Assembly (NCBI RefSeq): GCF_030269515.1
Contig: NZ_BSTM01000003.1
Span: 36,004 to 100,003 of the forward strand
DNA length: 64,000 bases
Direction of reading: 5' to 3'
Source of the DNA: Actinomadura sp. NBRC 104412
GTDB taxonomy: Bacteria; Actinomycetota; Actinomycetes; Streptosporangiales; Streptosporangiaceae
Shown here in pieces: positions 35,784 to 42,823 of this stretch; the stretch's first letter is position 1, and every line of letters begins with the position of its first letter. A program made the translations under genes and the position numbers. Below the pieces are notes generated by a model. That model worked only from the letters and a program-made list of their open reading frames with translations, did no database searches and had not been told where the DNA came from.

Positions 35784-36809
35784 ATGCGCGTCGGAGTGCT
35801 GACCGGGGGCGGTGACTGCCCCGGCCTGAACGCCGTCATCCGCGCCGTGGTGCGCAAGGGCGTGCAGGTCTTCGGCTACGAGTTCGTGGGCTTCCGGGCG
35901 GGCTGGAGGGGCCCGCTGGAGGGCGACACCATGGCCCTCGACGTCGAGACGGTGCGCGGGATCCTGCCCCGCGGCGGCACCATCCTCGGCTCGTCCAGGA
36001 CCAACCCCATCAAGGTGGACGGCGGGATCGAGCGGATCAAGGACAACCTGGCCGGTCTCGGCGTGGACGCCCTGATCGCCATCGGCGGCGAGGACACCCT
36101 CGGCGTCGCCCGCGAACTGTACGACAACGGCGTCAACGTGGTCGGCGTGCCCAAGACCATCGACAACGACCTCAACGCCACCGACTACACCTTCGGCTTC
36201 GACACCGCCGTCAACATCGCGATGGAGGCCATCGACCGGCTGCACACCACCGCCGAGAGCCACCACCGCGCGCTGATCTGCGAGGTGATGGGGCGGCACG
36301 CGGGCTGGATCGCGCTGCACGCGGGAATGGCCGCGGGCGCCAACGTGATCCTCATCCCCGAGCAGCCGTTCGACATCGACAAGGTCGTCGCCTACGTGGA
36401 GAGCCGGTTCAAGACCCGCTACGCGCCGATCATCGTGGTGTCGGAGGGCGCCCACCCGGTGAACGGCCAGATGCAGCTCCAGACCGGCGAACGCGACTCC
36501 TTCGGCCACGTCCGGCTGGGCGGCATCGGCCAGCGCCTGGCCGACGAGATCGAGAAGCGCACCGGCAAGGAGGCCCGCGCCACCGTCCTCGGCCACATCC
36601 AGCGCGGCGGCACCCCCACCGCGTACGACCGCGTCCTCGCCACCCGGTTCGGCCTCCATGCCATCGACGCGGTACGCGACGGCGACTTCGGCAAGATGGT
36701 CGCCCTGCGCGGCACCGACATCGTCCGCGCCGGCCTGGACGAGGCCACCAAGGAACTCAAGACCGTCCCGATCGAACGCTACAAGGAAGCCGAGGTGTTC
36801 TTCGGCTGA
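35784..36809 (+). CDS. pfkA: 6-phosphofructokinase (ATP- or PPi-dependent)
   Basis: 341 residues from ATG at 35784, behind GGGAGAGGGC. Phosphorylates fructose 6-phosphate. Motifs: VGVLTGGGDCPGLNAVIRAV, GGEDTLGVA, PKTIDNDL (catalytic Asp), MGRHAGWIA and HIQRGGTPTAYDRVLATR. The residue after GGE is Asp and the loop has Lys in PKTID, the combination known from PPi-dependent enzymes, but the ATP-dependent Streptomyces PfkA is close to these, so the phosphoryl donor cannot be settled from sequence. Likely regulated through the palindrome at 35717. A compact hairpin terminator follows. Confidence 0.92.
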   Translation: MRVGVLTGGGDCPGLNAVIRAVVRKGVQVFGYEFVGFRAGWRGPLEGDTMALDVETVRGILPRGGTILGSSRTNPIKVDGGIERIKDNLAGLGVDALIAIGGEDTLGVARELYDNGVNVVGVPKTIDNDLNATDYTFGFDTAVNIAMEAIDRLHTTAESHHRALICEVMGRHAGWIALHAGMAAGANVILIPEQPFDIDKVVAYVESRFKTRYAPIIVVSEGAHPVNGQMQLQTGERDSFGHVRLGGIGQRLADEIEKRTGKEARATVLGHIQRGGTPTAYDRVLATRFGLHAIDAVRDGDFGKMVALRGTDIVRAGLDEATKELKTVPIERYKEAEVFFG

Positions 36810-36824
36810 CCCCACCACCCAAGA

Positions 36825-36847
36825 GCGCCGCCCGCCCCGGGCGGCGC
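36825..36847 (+). terminator. Terminator after pfkA
   Basis: A 10-base-pair stem (GCGCCGCCCG with CGGGCGGCGC) and three-base loop begin 15 bases after the stop codon. No T-run follows; repeat array B begins immediately beyond. Confidence 0.7.
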
Positions 36848-36849
36848 CC

Positions 36850-37374
36850 AAGCGCTGCGTCGTGTCCGATGCAGCGATCGCCGCAGGCGCGACAAGCCAC
36901 CAGGCGAGGAGCGCAGCTCGTGTCTGCGACTAAACACCTCTCGCACCCACCCCAGCCCCCAACCCCAGCCCCGAACGACGCCCAGGCGTTGCGATCGCGT
37001 CCGAAGGCAGGGGCGAGCGCCAGCGAGACCCTGATCGCGCAGCGAGCCCCTGGGCGAGTCGGAGCGATGCCAGCGATCGCCGTAAGCGAGACAAGCGACG
37101 AGCCGCCAGGCGAGGAGCGCAGCTCTCGTTTGCAATAAGGAACGAGCGCAGCTCGTGCTTGCCCAAAACACCTCTCGCACCCACCCCAGCCCCCAACCCC
37201 AGCCCCGAACGGCGCCCAGGCGTTGCGATCGCGTCCGAAGGCAGGGGCGAGCGCCAGCGAGACCCTGATCGCGGAGCGAGCCCCTGGGCGAGTCGGAGCG
37301 ATGCAGCGATCGCCGCAAGCGAGACAAGCGACGAGCCGCCAGGCGAGGAGCGCAGCTCTCGTTTGCAATAAACT
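36850..37374 (-). repeat. Repeat array B: the same ~203-bp repeat family in reverse orientation
   Basis: Read on the minus strand from 37374, this has a full unit (37374 to about 37173), a 33-base stub (about 37170-37138), a second full unit (37137 to about 36937) and a partial third (36935-36850). The units share all blocks of array A. The first and last arms are GCAAACGAGA with TCTCGCTTGC in one unit and GCAAACGAGA with TCTCGCTTAC in another. The head end (TTTATTG, here read as CAATAAA) abuts thiI, the tail abuts the pfkA terminator. Confidence 0.9.
37369..37374 (+). promoter_or_regulatory. Candidate -10 box of a leaderless thiI transcript at the repeat edge
   Basis: TAAACT fits the actinobacterial TANNNT -10 pattern and lies six bases before the thiI ATG, while no ribosome binding site is visible in GAGCCT. 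Transcription starting at the ATG would give a leaderless mRNA. The box is formed by the outermost bases of repeat array B (GCAATAAACT). Confidence 0.45.
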
Positions 37375-37380
37375 GAGCCT

Positions 37381-38625
37381 ATGCCGCAGGTTGAGGTTGC
37401 GACCGTCGTCGCCGGCGGGTCGGCCGTCGTCCGGCCCCCGGTGGACGGTGAGCCGTGTGTGCTGATCAAGCTGGGGGAGGTCGTCCTCAAGGGCAAGAAC
37501 CGGGAGCGGTTCGAGCGGCGGCTGGCCGACAATCTGCGTGACGCGGTGCGGCCCATCGCCCGGGTGGACGTGATCCGCCGGCACGGGGTGATGATCGTCC
37601 GCACCAAGGACGCGACCGTCGAGAAGGTCGATGCCCTGGCCGAGCGGATCACCGATGTGATGGGCATCGTGTGGGCGCACCGCGCCTGGCGGGTCGACAA
37701 GGATCCCGAGAGCGTGGAGCGGGCGGCGCTGGAGCTGATGGCGGGGCGCGAGGGCACGTTCGCGGTGCGCTCGCGGCGCCGCGACAAGCGTTTCCCGCTG
37801 ACGTCGACCGAGCTCGACCGGAAGGTGGGGGCCGCGATCGGCGGCCGGTACGGGTTGAAGGTCCGGTTGAAGGATCCCGACCACACCGTCTCCATCGAGA
37901 TCGACCGGGACGAGGCGTTCGTGTTCTCCGGCGGGCTGCCGGGCCAGGGCGGGCTGCCGGTGGGGATGAGCGGCCGTGGCCTGGTGCTGATGTCGGGCGG
38001 TATCGATTCGCCCGTGGCCGCGTACCGGATGATGCGGCGCGGGCTGCGGGTGGACTACCTGCACTTCTCGGGGATGCCCTTCACCGGGCCCGAGTCGATC
38101 TACAAGGCGTACGCGCTGGTCCGTGAGCTGGACCGCTTCCAGGGCGGGTCGAGGCTGTTCGTGGTGCCGTTCGGCAAGGCGCAGCAGCAGATCAAGTCTT
38201 CGGGCGCGGACCGGCTCGCGGTGATCGCGCAGCGCCGGCTGATGCTGCGTACCGGCGAGGTGCTGGCCCGCAGGCTGGGCGCGGGCACCCTCATCACGGG
38301 GGACGCGCTGGGCCAGGTCAGCAGCCAGACGCTGACCAACATCACCGCCTTGGACGATGCCGTGGAGATGCCGATCCTGCGGCCGCTGATCGGCATGGAC
38401 AAGAGCGAGATCATGGACCAGGCGCGCAGGGTCCGGACGCTGGCGATCTCCGAGTTGCCCGATGAGGACTGCTGCACGCTGCTGGCCCCCCGCCGCGCGG
38501 AGACCAGGGCCAGGATCGATGATCTGCGGCAGATCGAGAGGCGGCTCGACGTGGGCGAGCTGGCCGATCAGCTTGCCGGGTCCGTCCAGGAGCACCGCCC
38601 GGTCTACGGCGACGCCGCGGCCTGA
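37381..38625 (+). CDS. thiI: tRNA 4-thiouridine synthase ThiI
   Basis: 414 residues. N-terminal ferredoxin-like/THUMP region (CVLIKLGEVVLKGKNRERFERRL; VEKVDALAERITDVMGI) for tRNA binding and a PP-loop ATPase domain with MSGGIDSPVAAYRMMRRG, which adenylates uridine 8. LITGDALGQVSSQTLTN is another family signature. No C-terminal rhodanese domain is present, so sulfur must come from another donor, as in many Gram-positive ThiI proteins; a thiamine-thiazole role is doubtful for such short forms. The gene begins seven bases after repeat array B. Confidence 0.92.
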   Translation: MPQVEVATVVAGGSAVVRPPVDGEPCVLIKLGEVVLKGKNRERFERRLADNLRDAVRPIARVDVIRRHGVMIVRTKDATVEKVDALAERITDVMGIVWAHRAWRVDKDPESVERAALELMAGREGTFAVRSRRRDKRFPLTSTELDRKVGAAIGGRYGLKVRLKDPDHTVSIEIDRDEAFVFSGGLPGQGGLPVGMSGRGLVLMSGGIDSPVAAYRMMRRGLRVDYLHFSGMPFTGPESIYKAYALVRELDRFQGGSRLFVVPFGKAQQQIKSSGADRLAVIAQRRLMLRTGEVLARRLGAGTLITGDALGQVSSQTLTNITALDDAVEMPILRPLIGMDKSEIMDQARRVRTLAISELPDEDCCTLLAPRRAETRARIDDLRQIERRLDVGELADQLAGSVQEHRPVYGDAAA

Positions 38626-38644
38626 GCGCGGGCGCGGACCGGCC

Positions 38645-39517
38645 TCAGCGCGGGTCGGCGTCGGACGGGCGGGGCGTCTCGGGTCCTTCCGGGCCCATCA
38701 GCGTGAGCCGTTCGAGCCGGACGATGCGGAACCGGCGTCCCGCCACGGCGATCCCGTTGCGGCGTGTCGAGTCCGCCATCAGCGTGGCGGCGTCGGCGTA
38801 TTCGGCGAGTTCGGCTTCGCCGGGGTGTTCCACGGCGGGGACGACGTGCCGGAAGTAGGTGGCGAGCGAGTCACGTGCCCGCTGGGGCGTGTCGTGGAGC
38901 CGTCCCACCGGCCGCCAGCGCCCATCGGAACGTTCCGCCACGGTGAACGCCGGGGCCAGTTGCACCGGCGTCAGGTACGCGCATGAGGGCTCGTTGCCCG
39001 CCCGCGCCGCCGCGTCCAGTATCTGGCACAGCAGTTCGGAGGTCGCGACGTCGGGGGCGGGCATGCCGTCTCCGATCCGGTCGTACGGGCGGTGGCGCGG
39101 CATCCGGTGGTCGCCGGGACGCGGGTCGAAGTCGGTGGGGCGCGGCGGCTCGGGGCCGTCCGGGCCGGTCCGCACGAGTTGTTCGATCCGCACCAGGCGG
39201 AACCGGCGTCCCGCGACGGTGACGTCGTCCAGTGGTTCGCCGGACCGCAGCCGCCGCGTCACGGACGGCTGCGCCCCGACGGTGTCCTCCAGATGGTCGG
39301 CGAGCAGCTCCCTGGCGCCTTGGGGGAGCGGGTCGCAGGGGCAGACCACCTGCCAGCCCCCGTCGACCCGCTCCGCGGCCGTGAACAGCGCGCCGACCGC
39401 CACCAGCTCGGGGTAGGCCGCGATGGAACGGCAGGCGTCGGCGAGCGTCACCGCCGCCACCGGATCGACGCCCGCGAGATCCTGAGGGAACAGCCGCCCC
39501 CCGTCGCCCTCTGTCAT
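38645..39517 (-). CDS. DUF5954 family protein with internal duplication
   Basis: 290 residues from ATG at 39517; further ATGs lie just upstream at 39526 and 39529. The protein is two copies of one domain: each contains a helix, a GGW/DGRW turn, and a closing block, GRRFRLVRIEQLVRTGPDGP in the first and GRRFRIVRLERLTLMGPEGP in the second, followed by PRP(S/T)D. This is the pattern I associate with DUF5954, a Streptomyces-centred family without known function. No membrane or export signals. It is convergent with thiI (20-base gap). Confidence 0.78.
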   Translation of the reverse strand: MTEGDGGRLFPQDLAGVDPVAAVTLADACRSIAAYPELVAVGALFTAAERVDGGWQVVCPCDPLPQGARELLADHLEDTVGAQPSVTRRLRSGEPLDDVTVAGRRFRLVRIEQLVRTGPDGPEPPRPTDFDPRPGDHRMPRHRPYDRIGDGMPAPDVATSELLCQILDAAARAGNEPSCAYLTPVQLAPAFTVAERSDGRWRPVGRLHDTPQRARDSLATYFRHVVPAVEHPGEAELAEYADAATLMADSTRRNGIAVAGRRFRIVRLERLTLMGPEGPETPRPSDADPR

Positions 39518-39584
39518 GCCGGACATCATCCCCGCTGTGTTCGATTTTGCAAGCGCGGACCGCACTTCCGGCATGCCATGGGTG

Positions 39585-40532
39585 TCAGCGGCGGGCGGGC
39601 CGGACGAGGACCAGGAGGCTCGCGGCCAGCAGGGCCAGGCCGGCGAGGGCCGTGCCGCCCAGGCGTTCGTCCAGCACGGCCATGCCCAGGACCGCCGCGA
39701 TGGCGGGCTCGGCCAGCGTCAGGGTGGTGGCCGTGGTCGCGGGTGTGGTCCGCAGCCCTCGCGCGAACAGGACGTAGGCGCACGCCGTCGTGATCACGCC
39801 GAGGTAGAGCGCGATCAGCGTTCCCCTGCCGGAGAGCGCCCAGCCGGGGTCGCCCGCCAGCAGGACGGGCAGCAGCAGTACCGCGGCCACACCGAACATC
39901 GCGCCCGCGACGGCCCGGTCCTGCTCGCCCCGGTCGATGAGGCCGGACGCCAGCGTGGCGTACACCGCGTACGACAGGCCCGACAGCAGGGCCAGGCCGA
40001 TGCCGGCCGGCTCGGCCCCGGCGTCCTCACCGCCGAGGATCAGCGCCGCGCACCCCGCGACGGCGCCCGAGGTGGCGAGCGCCCATCGGACGTCGATCGC
40101 CGAGCGTCTGAGGAGCAGGCCCAGCGCTCCGGCGAACGCGGGCGCGCTGCCGATGGTGACGACCGTGCCGATCGCCACCCCGGTGCGGGCGGCGGCGGTG
40201 AAGAAGGCGGTCTGGTACGCCGTGATCGCGACGCCCCCCACGGCCACCAGCGTCAGGCCGCGGCCGGACCGCAGCAGCCGGCGCAGCCCCGCGCCGCGTT
40301 GCGCGAGCGAGGCGAAGAGCACCAGCAGCAGCCCGCCCATGACGATGCGGACCGCGGCTATCGAGACGTTCGTCGCCTCGGGGACGAACGTGCGAACCGT
40401 ACCGGTCGTGCCCCACAGGGAGGCAGCCGCCAGGATCACGGCGCTCCCGCTCAGCGGCCGGGACGCCGGATGGACGGGCGCGTCCTGCGCGTCCTTGGAG
40501 GCGCGCAGGGAAGAGACAGATCGGGGAGACAC
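39585..40532 (-). CDS. EamA/DMT family transporter (exporter), leader-controlled
   Basis: 315 residues from GTG at 40532, which has AGGAG ten bases upstream. Ten hydrophobic helices arranged as two EamA repeats (ILAAASLWGTTGTVRTF in the first, GIGLALLSGLSYAVYATLASGL in the second). DMT proteins export amino acids, metabolites or drugs across the plasma membrane; the substrate cannot be told. Upstream are a 13-codon leader ORF and hairpins that would mask the ribosome binding site, hinting at induction by a translation-stalling compound. Confidence 0.88.
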   Translation of the reverse strand: MSPRSVSSLRASKDAQDAPVHPASRPLSGSAVILAAASLWGTTGTVRTFVPEATNVSIAAVRIVMGGLLLVLFASLAQRGAGLRRLLRSGRGLTLVAVGGVAITAYQTAFFTAAARTGVAIGTVVTIGSAPAFAGALGLLLRRSAIDVRWALATSGAVAGCAALILGGEDAGAEPAGIGLALLSGLSYAVYATLASGLIDRGEQDRAVAGAMFGVAAVLLLPVLLAGDPGWALSGRGTLIALYLGVITTACAYVLFARGLRTTPATTATTLTLAEPAIAAVLGMAVLDERLGGTALAGLALLAASLLVLVRPARR

Positions 40533-40540
40533 TGGAGAAA

Positions 40541-40618
40541 GCTCCTGAACTCGAATCGGAAGGAGGATCCGTATTCGGGGCGCAGGAGCCCGGGACCGGG
40601 CGTTCCTTCGCCGGGTCC
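40541..40618 (-). promoter_or_regulatory. Leader hairpins masking the EamA ribosome binding site
   Basis: On the minus strand GCTCCTG (40589-40583) is perfectly complementary to CAGGAGC (40547-40541), which contains the ribosome binding site of the EamA gene; a smaller CGAAT/ATTCG hairpin nests inside (40577-40552). A separate strong hairpin, GGACCCGGCG with CGCCCGGTCC (nine of ten pairs), occupies 40618-40593. Opening of the masking helix would be needed for translation. Confidence 0.55.
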
Positions 40619-40658
40619 TCAGGAACTCAGAAGCTCAGCAAGAAGCCGCCGCGCCCCA

Positions 40659-40700
40659 TCAGGCGCGGGGCGGCCCGCAGTTGGGCGTCCAGTACTCCAC
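40659..40700 (-). CDS. 13-codon leader peptide before the EamA transporter
   Basis: GTG at 40700 begins a tiny frame encoding MEYWTPNCGPPRA and ending at TGA 40659. No ribosome binding site is present, but GATACT at 40716-40711 would serve as a -10 box with the transcript starting about at the GTG, so leaderless translation is plausible. The stop codon lies in the loop of a 7-base-pair hairpin (CCGCGCC with GGCGCGG, 40668-40649). The Pro-Pro pair near the end resembles stalling-prone peptides. Expression is not proven; I rate it a candidate. Confidence 0.45.
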   Translation of the reverse strand: MEYWTPNCGPPRA

Positions 40701-40710
40701 GAAAAGCGAC

Positions 40711-40716
40711 AGTATC
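40711..40716 (-). promoter_or_regulatory. Candidate -10 box for the EamA leader transcript
   Basis: GATACT on the minus strand is close to TATACT and lies ten bases upstream of the leader GTG. The -35 region is not convincing. Confidence 0.35.
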
Positions 40717-40739
40717 ACCCCGTACACCACCCGCGCTCA

Positions 40740-40791
40740 GGGGCTCCGCCCGCCTGACCCGTGAGGCCGAGGCCAGGGGGCGGAGCGCCCC
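40740..40791 (-). terminator. Terminator after the DAHP synthase gene
   Basis: GGGGCTCCGCCC pairs with GGGCGGAGCGCCCC (two-base bulge) around a 26-base loop, 26 bases beyond the aroF stop. Confidence 0.6.
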
Positions 40792-40816
40792 GCTCCATAG
40801 GTGATGGCGGCGGATG

Positions 40817-41896
40817 CTACGAGTGGAGGGACGCGGCCGTCGCGTCCTGAGATCCGTGGGGGGACGGCTCGCCCTGGGCCGTCGCGAGCCTCCTGTTCAC
40901 AAGCGGGGGGAGGTCCCGCACGGCCTTCGCCAGTTCCCGGAGGTCGCCGTCCACGAGGGCCTGGGGGCCGTCGCAGAGCGCGGTCTCGGGGTGCGGGTGG
41001 ACGTCGATGATGACGCCGTCCGCGCCCACGGCGATCGCCGCGCGGGTCAGGGGGAGGACGAGGTCGCGGCTGCCGCCCGAGTGGGACGGGTCCACGATCA
41101 CCGGCAGGTGGGAGAGGCGCTGGGCGACGGGGACCGCGGAGATGTCCAGGGTGTTGCGGGTGGCCTTCTCGAAGGTGCGGATACCGCGTTCGCACAGCAC
41201 GATGTCGAGGTTGCCGCGCTGGGCGATGTACTCGGCGGCCATCAGCCACTCCTCGATGGTGCCGCTCATGCCGCGCTTGAGCAGCACCGGCTTGCCCGAC
41301 TCGCCCGCCGCCTGGAGCAGCGGGAAGTTCTGGGCGTTGCGGGTGCCGATCTGCAGCATGTCGGCGTACGAGGCGACCAGGTCCACGTCCGCGGCGTCCA
41401 CCACCTCGGTGACGATGGGCATGCCGGTCACCTCCCGCACGTCCGCGAGGATGCGCAGGCCGGCCTCGCCCAGCCCCTGGAAGGCGTACGGGGAGGTGCG
41501 GGGCTTGAACGCGCCGCCGCGCAGCAGCGTGGCCCCCGCGGCCTGCGCCATCTGCGCGGCCTCCAGGGTCTGCTCGGGGGTCTCCACCGCGCACGGCCCG
41601 GCGATCAGCGTCATGGTGCCCGGCCCGATCGGCACGCCGCCGACCCGCACCACCGAGCGCTCGGCGTGGTTCTCCCGGCTGACCAGCTTGTAGGGCACCG
41701 AGATCCGGATGACGTCGCCGACCCCGCTCATCCCGCGCAGGTTGAGCGTGCCGAACTGCTCGATGTCGCCGACCAGCCCGACGATGGTGCGCTCCACGCC
41801 GCGGCTGACGAACGCGTCGCCGCCCGCCGTCTCGACCAGTGAGACGACGGCCGTGATATCGGCCTCGGTGGCGTCCGGGGACATGACGACGACCAT
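40817..41896 (-). CDS. aroF: 3-deoxy-7-phosphoheptulonate (DAHP) synthase, type I-beta
   Basis: 359 residues. First enzyme of the shikimate pathway: phosphoenolpyruvate plus erythrose 4-phosphate to DAHP. An N-terminal ferredoxin-like regulatory domain (VVVMSPDATEADITAVVSLVETAGG) precedes the TIM barrel, the layout of the Thermotoga/B. subtilis-like I-beta class. Catalytic motifs: LIAGPCAVET, RGGAFKPRTSPYAFQG, TEVVD, IGTRNAQNFPLL, VLLKRGM, VDPSHSGG and DVHPHPE. The length fits. Control is by an upstream aromatic leader peptide and terminator. In M. tuberculosis the corresponding position is held by a type II enzyme (aroG), a different family. Confidence 0.95.
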   Translation of the reverse strand: MVVVMSPDATEADITAVVSLVETAGGDAFVSRGVERTIVGLVGDIEQFGTLNLRGMSGVGDVIRISVPYKLVSRENHAERSVVRVGGVPIGPGTMTLIAGPCAVETPEQTLEAAQMAQAAGATLLRGGAFKPRTSPYAFQGLGEAGLRILADVREVTGMPIVTEVVDAADVDLVASYADMLQIGTRNAQNFPLLQAAGESGKPVLLKRGMSGTIEEWLMAAEYIAQRGNLDIVLCERGIRTFEKATRNTLDISAVPVAQRLSHLPVIVDPSHSGGSRDLVLPLTRAAIAVGADGVIIDVHPHPETALCDGPQALVDGDLRELAKAVRDLPPLVNRRLATAQGEPSPHGSQDATAASLHS

Positions 41897-41965
41897 GGTT
41901 CTTGCCTCTCCTCGACGTGCGGGACTCCCGTCCGGTCCCGCCGGCCAATCCTCCAGAGACGACGA

Positions 41966-41993
41966 AAGCCCCGGGCCGTGAGGCCCGGGGCTT
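41966..41993 (-). terminator. Attenuator terminator in the aroF leader
   Basis: A perfect 12-base-pair stem (AAGCCCCGGGCC with GGCCCGGGGCTT) and four-base loop lies between the aromatic leader peptide and aroF, 70 bases before the aroF ATG. An upstream pair, GGTCTG with CAGACC (42033-42006), overlaps the leader's end and could serve as the pause or competing structure. Confidence 0.8.
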
Positions 41994-42011
41994 CTCCGCC
42001 TGTCAGGTCTG

Positions 42012-42080
42012 TCAGCGCAGCGTCTGGCAGACCAGCCTCCCGGGCCGGTCGAGCCAAAAGAAATACGTCGTGCCGCGCAT
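42012..42080 (-). CDS. Aromatic leader peptide for aroF attenuation
   Basis: A 22-codon frame from ATG 42080 to TGA 42012. It begins MRGTTYFFWLDRPGR, with the control codons Tyr-Phe-Phe-Trp in a row, covering all three aromatic amino acids. It is followed at 19 bases by a strong terminator hairpin. TAGGGT seven bases before the ATG may be the -10 box, making the mRNA nearly leaderless. Leader-peptide attenuation of aromatic and trp genes is known in actinobacteria; here a stalled ribosome at the YFFW run would favour readthrough into aroF. Confidence 0.75.
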   Translation of the reverse strand: MRGTTYFFWLDRPGRLVCQTLR

Positions 42081-42169
42081 GGATGACACCCTAGCCGATC
42101 TCGGGCCGTGCCCCGGAGGGAGGGGCCGAATATGGCTCAGCTCACTGCGGGTGGCAGTATGGCGCCGTC

Positions 42170-42793
42170 ATGTCCCCACCACCCGAAGAGCCCACCGAGG
42201 GCCGGAGGCTCCCACCAGGGCAGTACGTTCCCCGCGGCTGGCCGGTGCTCCACTACGGCCCCGTGCCGAAGTTCCGTCCGGCGGACTGGGACTTCCGGGT
42301 GTTCGGCGCGACCGCGTCGGGCGGCCAGCACGCCTGGACCTGGGACGAGTTCGACGCGCTGCCCCGCACCAGGGCGATCGCCGACTTCCACTGCGTCACC
42401 AAGTTCACCATTCCCGACAACGAGTGGGAGGGGGTCGCCGGCTCGGCCATCGTCGAGCTGGCCCCGCCGGACCCGGCCGCCACGCACGTGATGGTGTGGG
42501 CGGAGTACGGCTACAGCGCCAACATCCGGATGCTCGATTTCCTGGCCGAGGGCACCATGTTCGCCACCCACCGCAACGGCGAGCGGCTCACCCCCGACCA
42601 CGGGTTCCCGATCCGCCTGGTCGTCCCGCACCTGTACGCGTGGAAGAGCGTCAAGTGGGTGCGCGGCATCGAGTACATGGTCAAGGACCGCAGGGGCTTC
42701 TGGGAGGAACGCGGCTACCACAACGTCGCCGATCCGTGGCGCGAGCAGAGGTACTCCTACCAGGAGGACGCCGACGAGTCCCCGCCTCCGTGA
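42170..42793 (+). CDS. Sulfite-oxidase-like molybdopterin-dependent oxidoreductase
   Basis: 207 residues. The oxidoreductase molybdopterin domain is shown by the molybdenum-ligating cysteine in DFHCVTKFTIPDNEWEGV, then YGYSANIRMLDFLAEGTMFATHRNG, and the LYAWKSVKWVRGIEYM block with the conserved W-K-S-x-K-W pattern. This is a short cytoplasmic member of the family without export signal, heme domain or dimerisation domain. Substrate unknown. It is divergent from the aroF leader; the ATG lies at 42170. Confidence 0.88.
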   Translation: MSPPPEEPTEGRRLPPGQYVPRGWPVLHYGPVPKFRPADWDFRVFGATASGGQHAWTWDEFDALPRTRAIADFHCVTKFTIPDNEWEGVAGSAIVELAPPDPAATHVMVWAEYGYSANIRMLDFLAEGTMFATHRNGERLTPDHGFPIRLVVPHLYAWKSVKWVRGIEYMVKDRRGFWEERGYHNVADPWREQRYSYQEDADESPPP

Positions 42794-42823
42794 GCACGCG
42801 CCGATCGCGGTGGTTGTGCGGGC

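Noticed and set aside
36757..38595. 612-codon minus-strand frame covering array B and thiI
   Set aside because: It is antisense to thiI, which has clear family motifs, and runs through the repeat.
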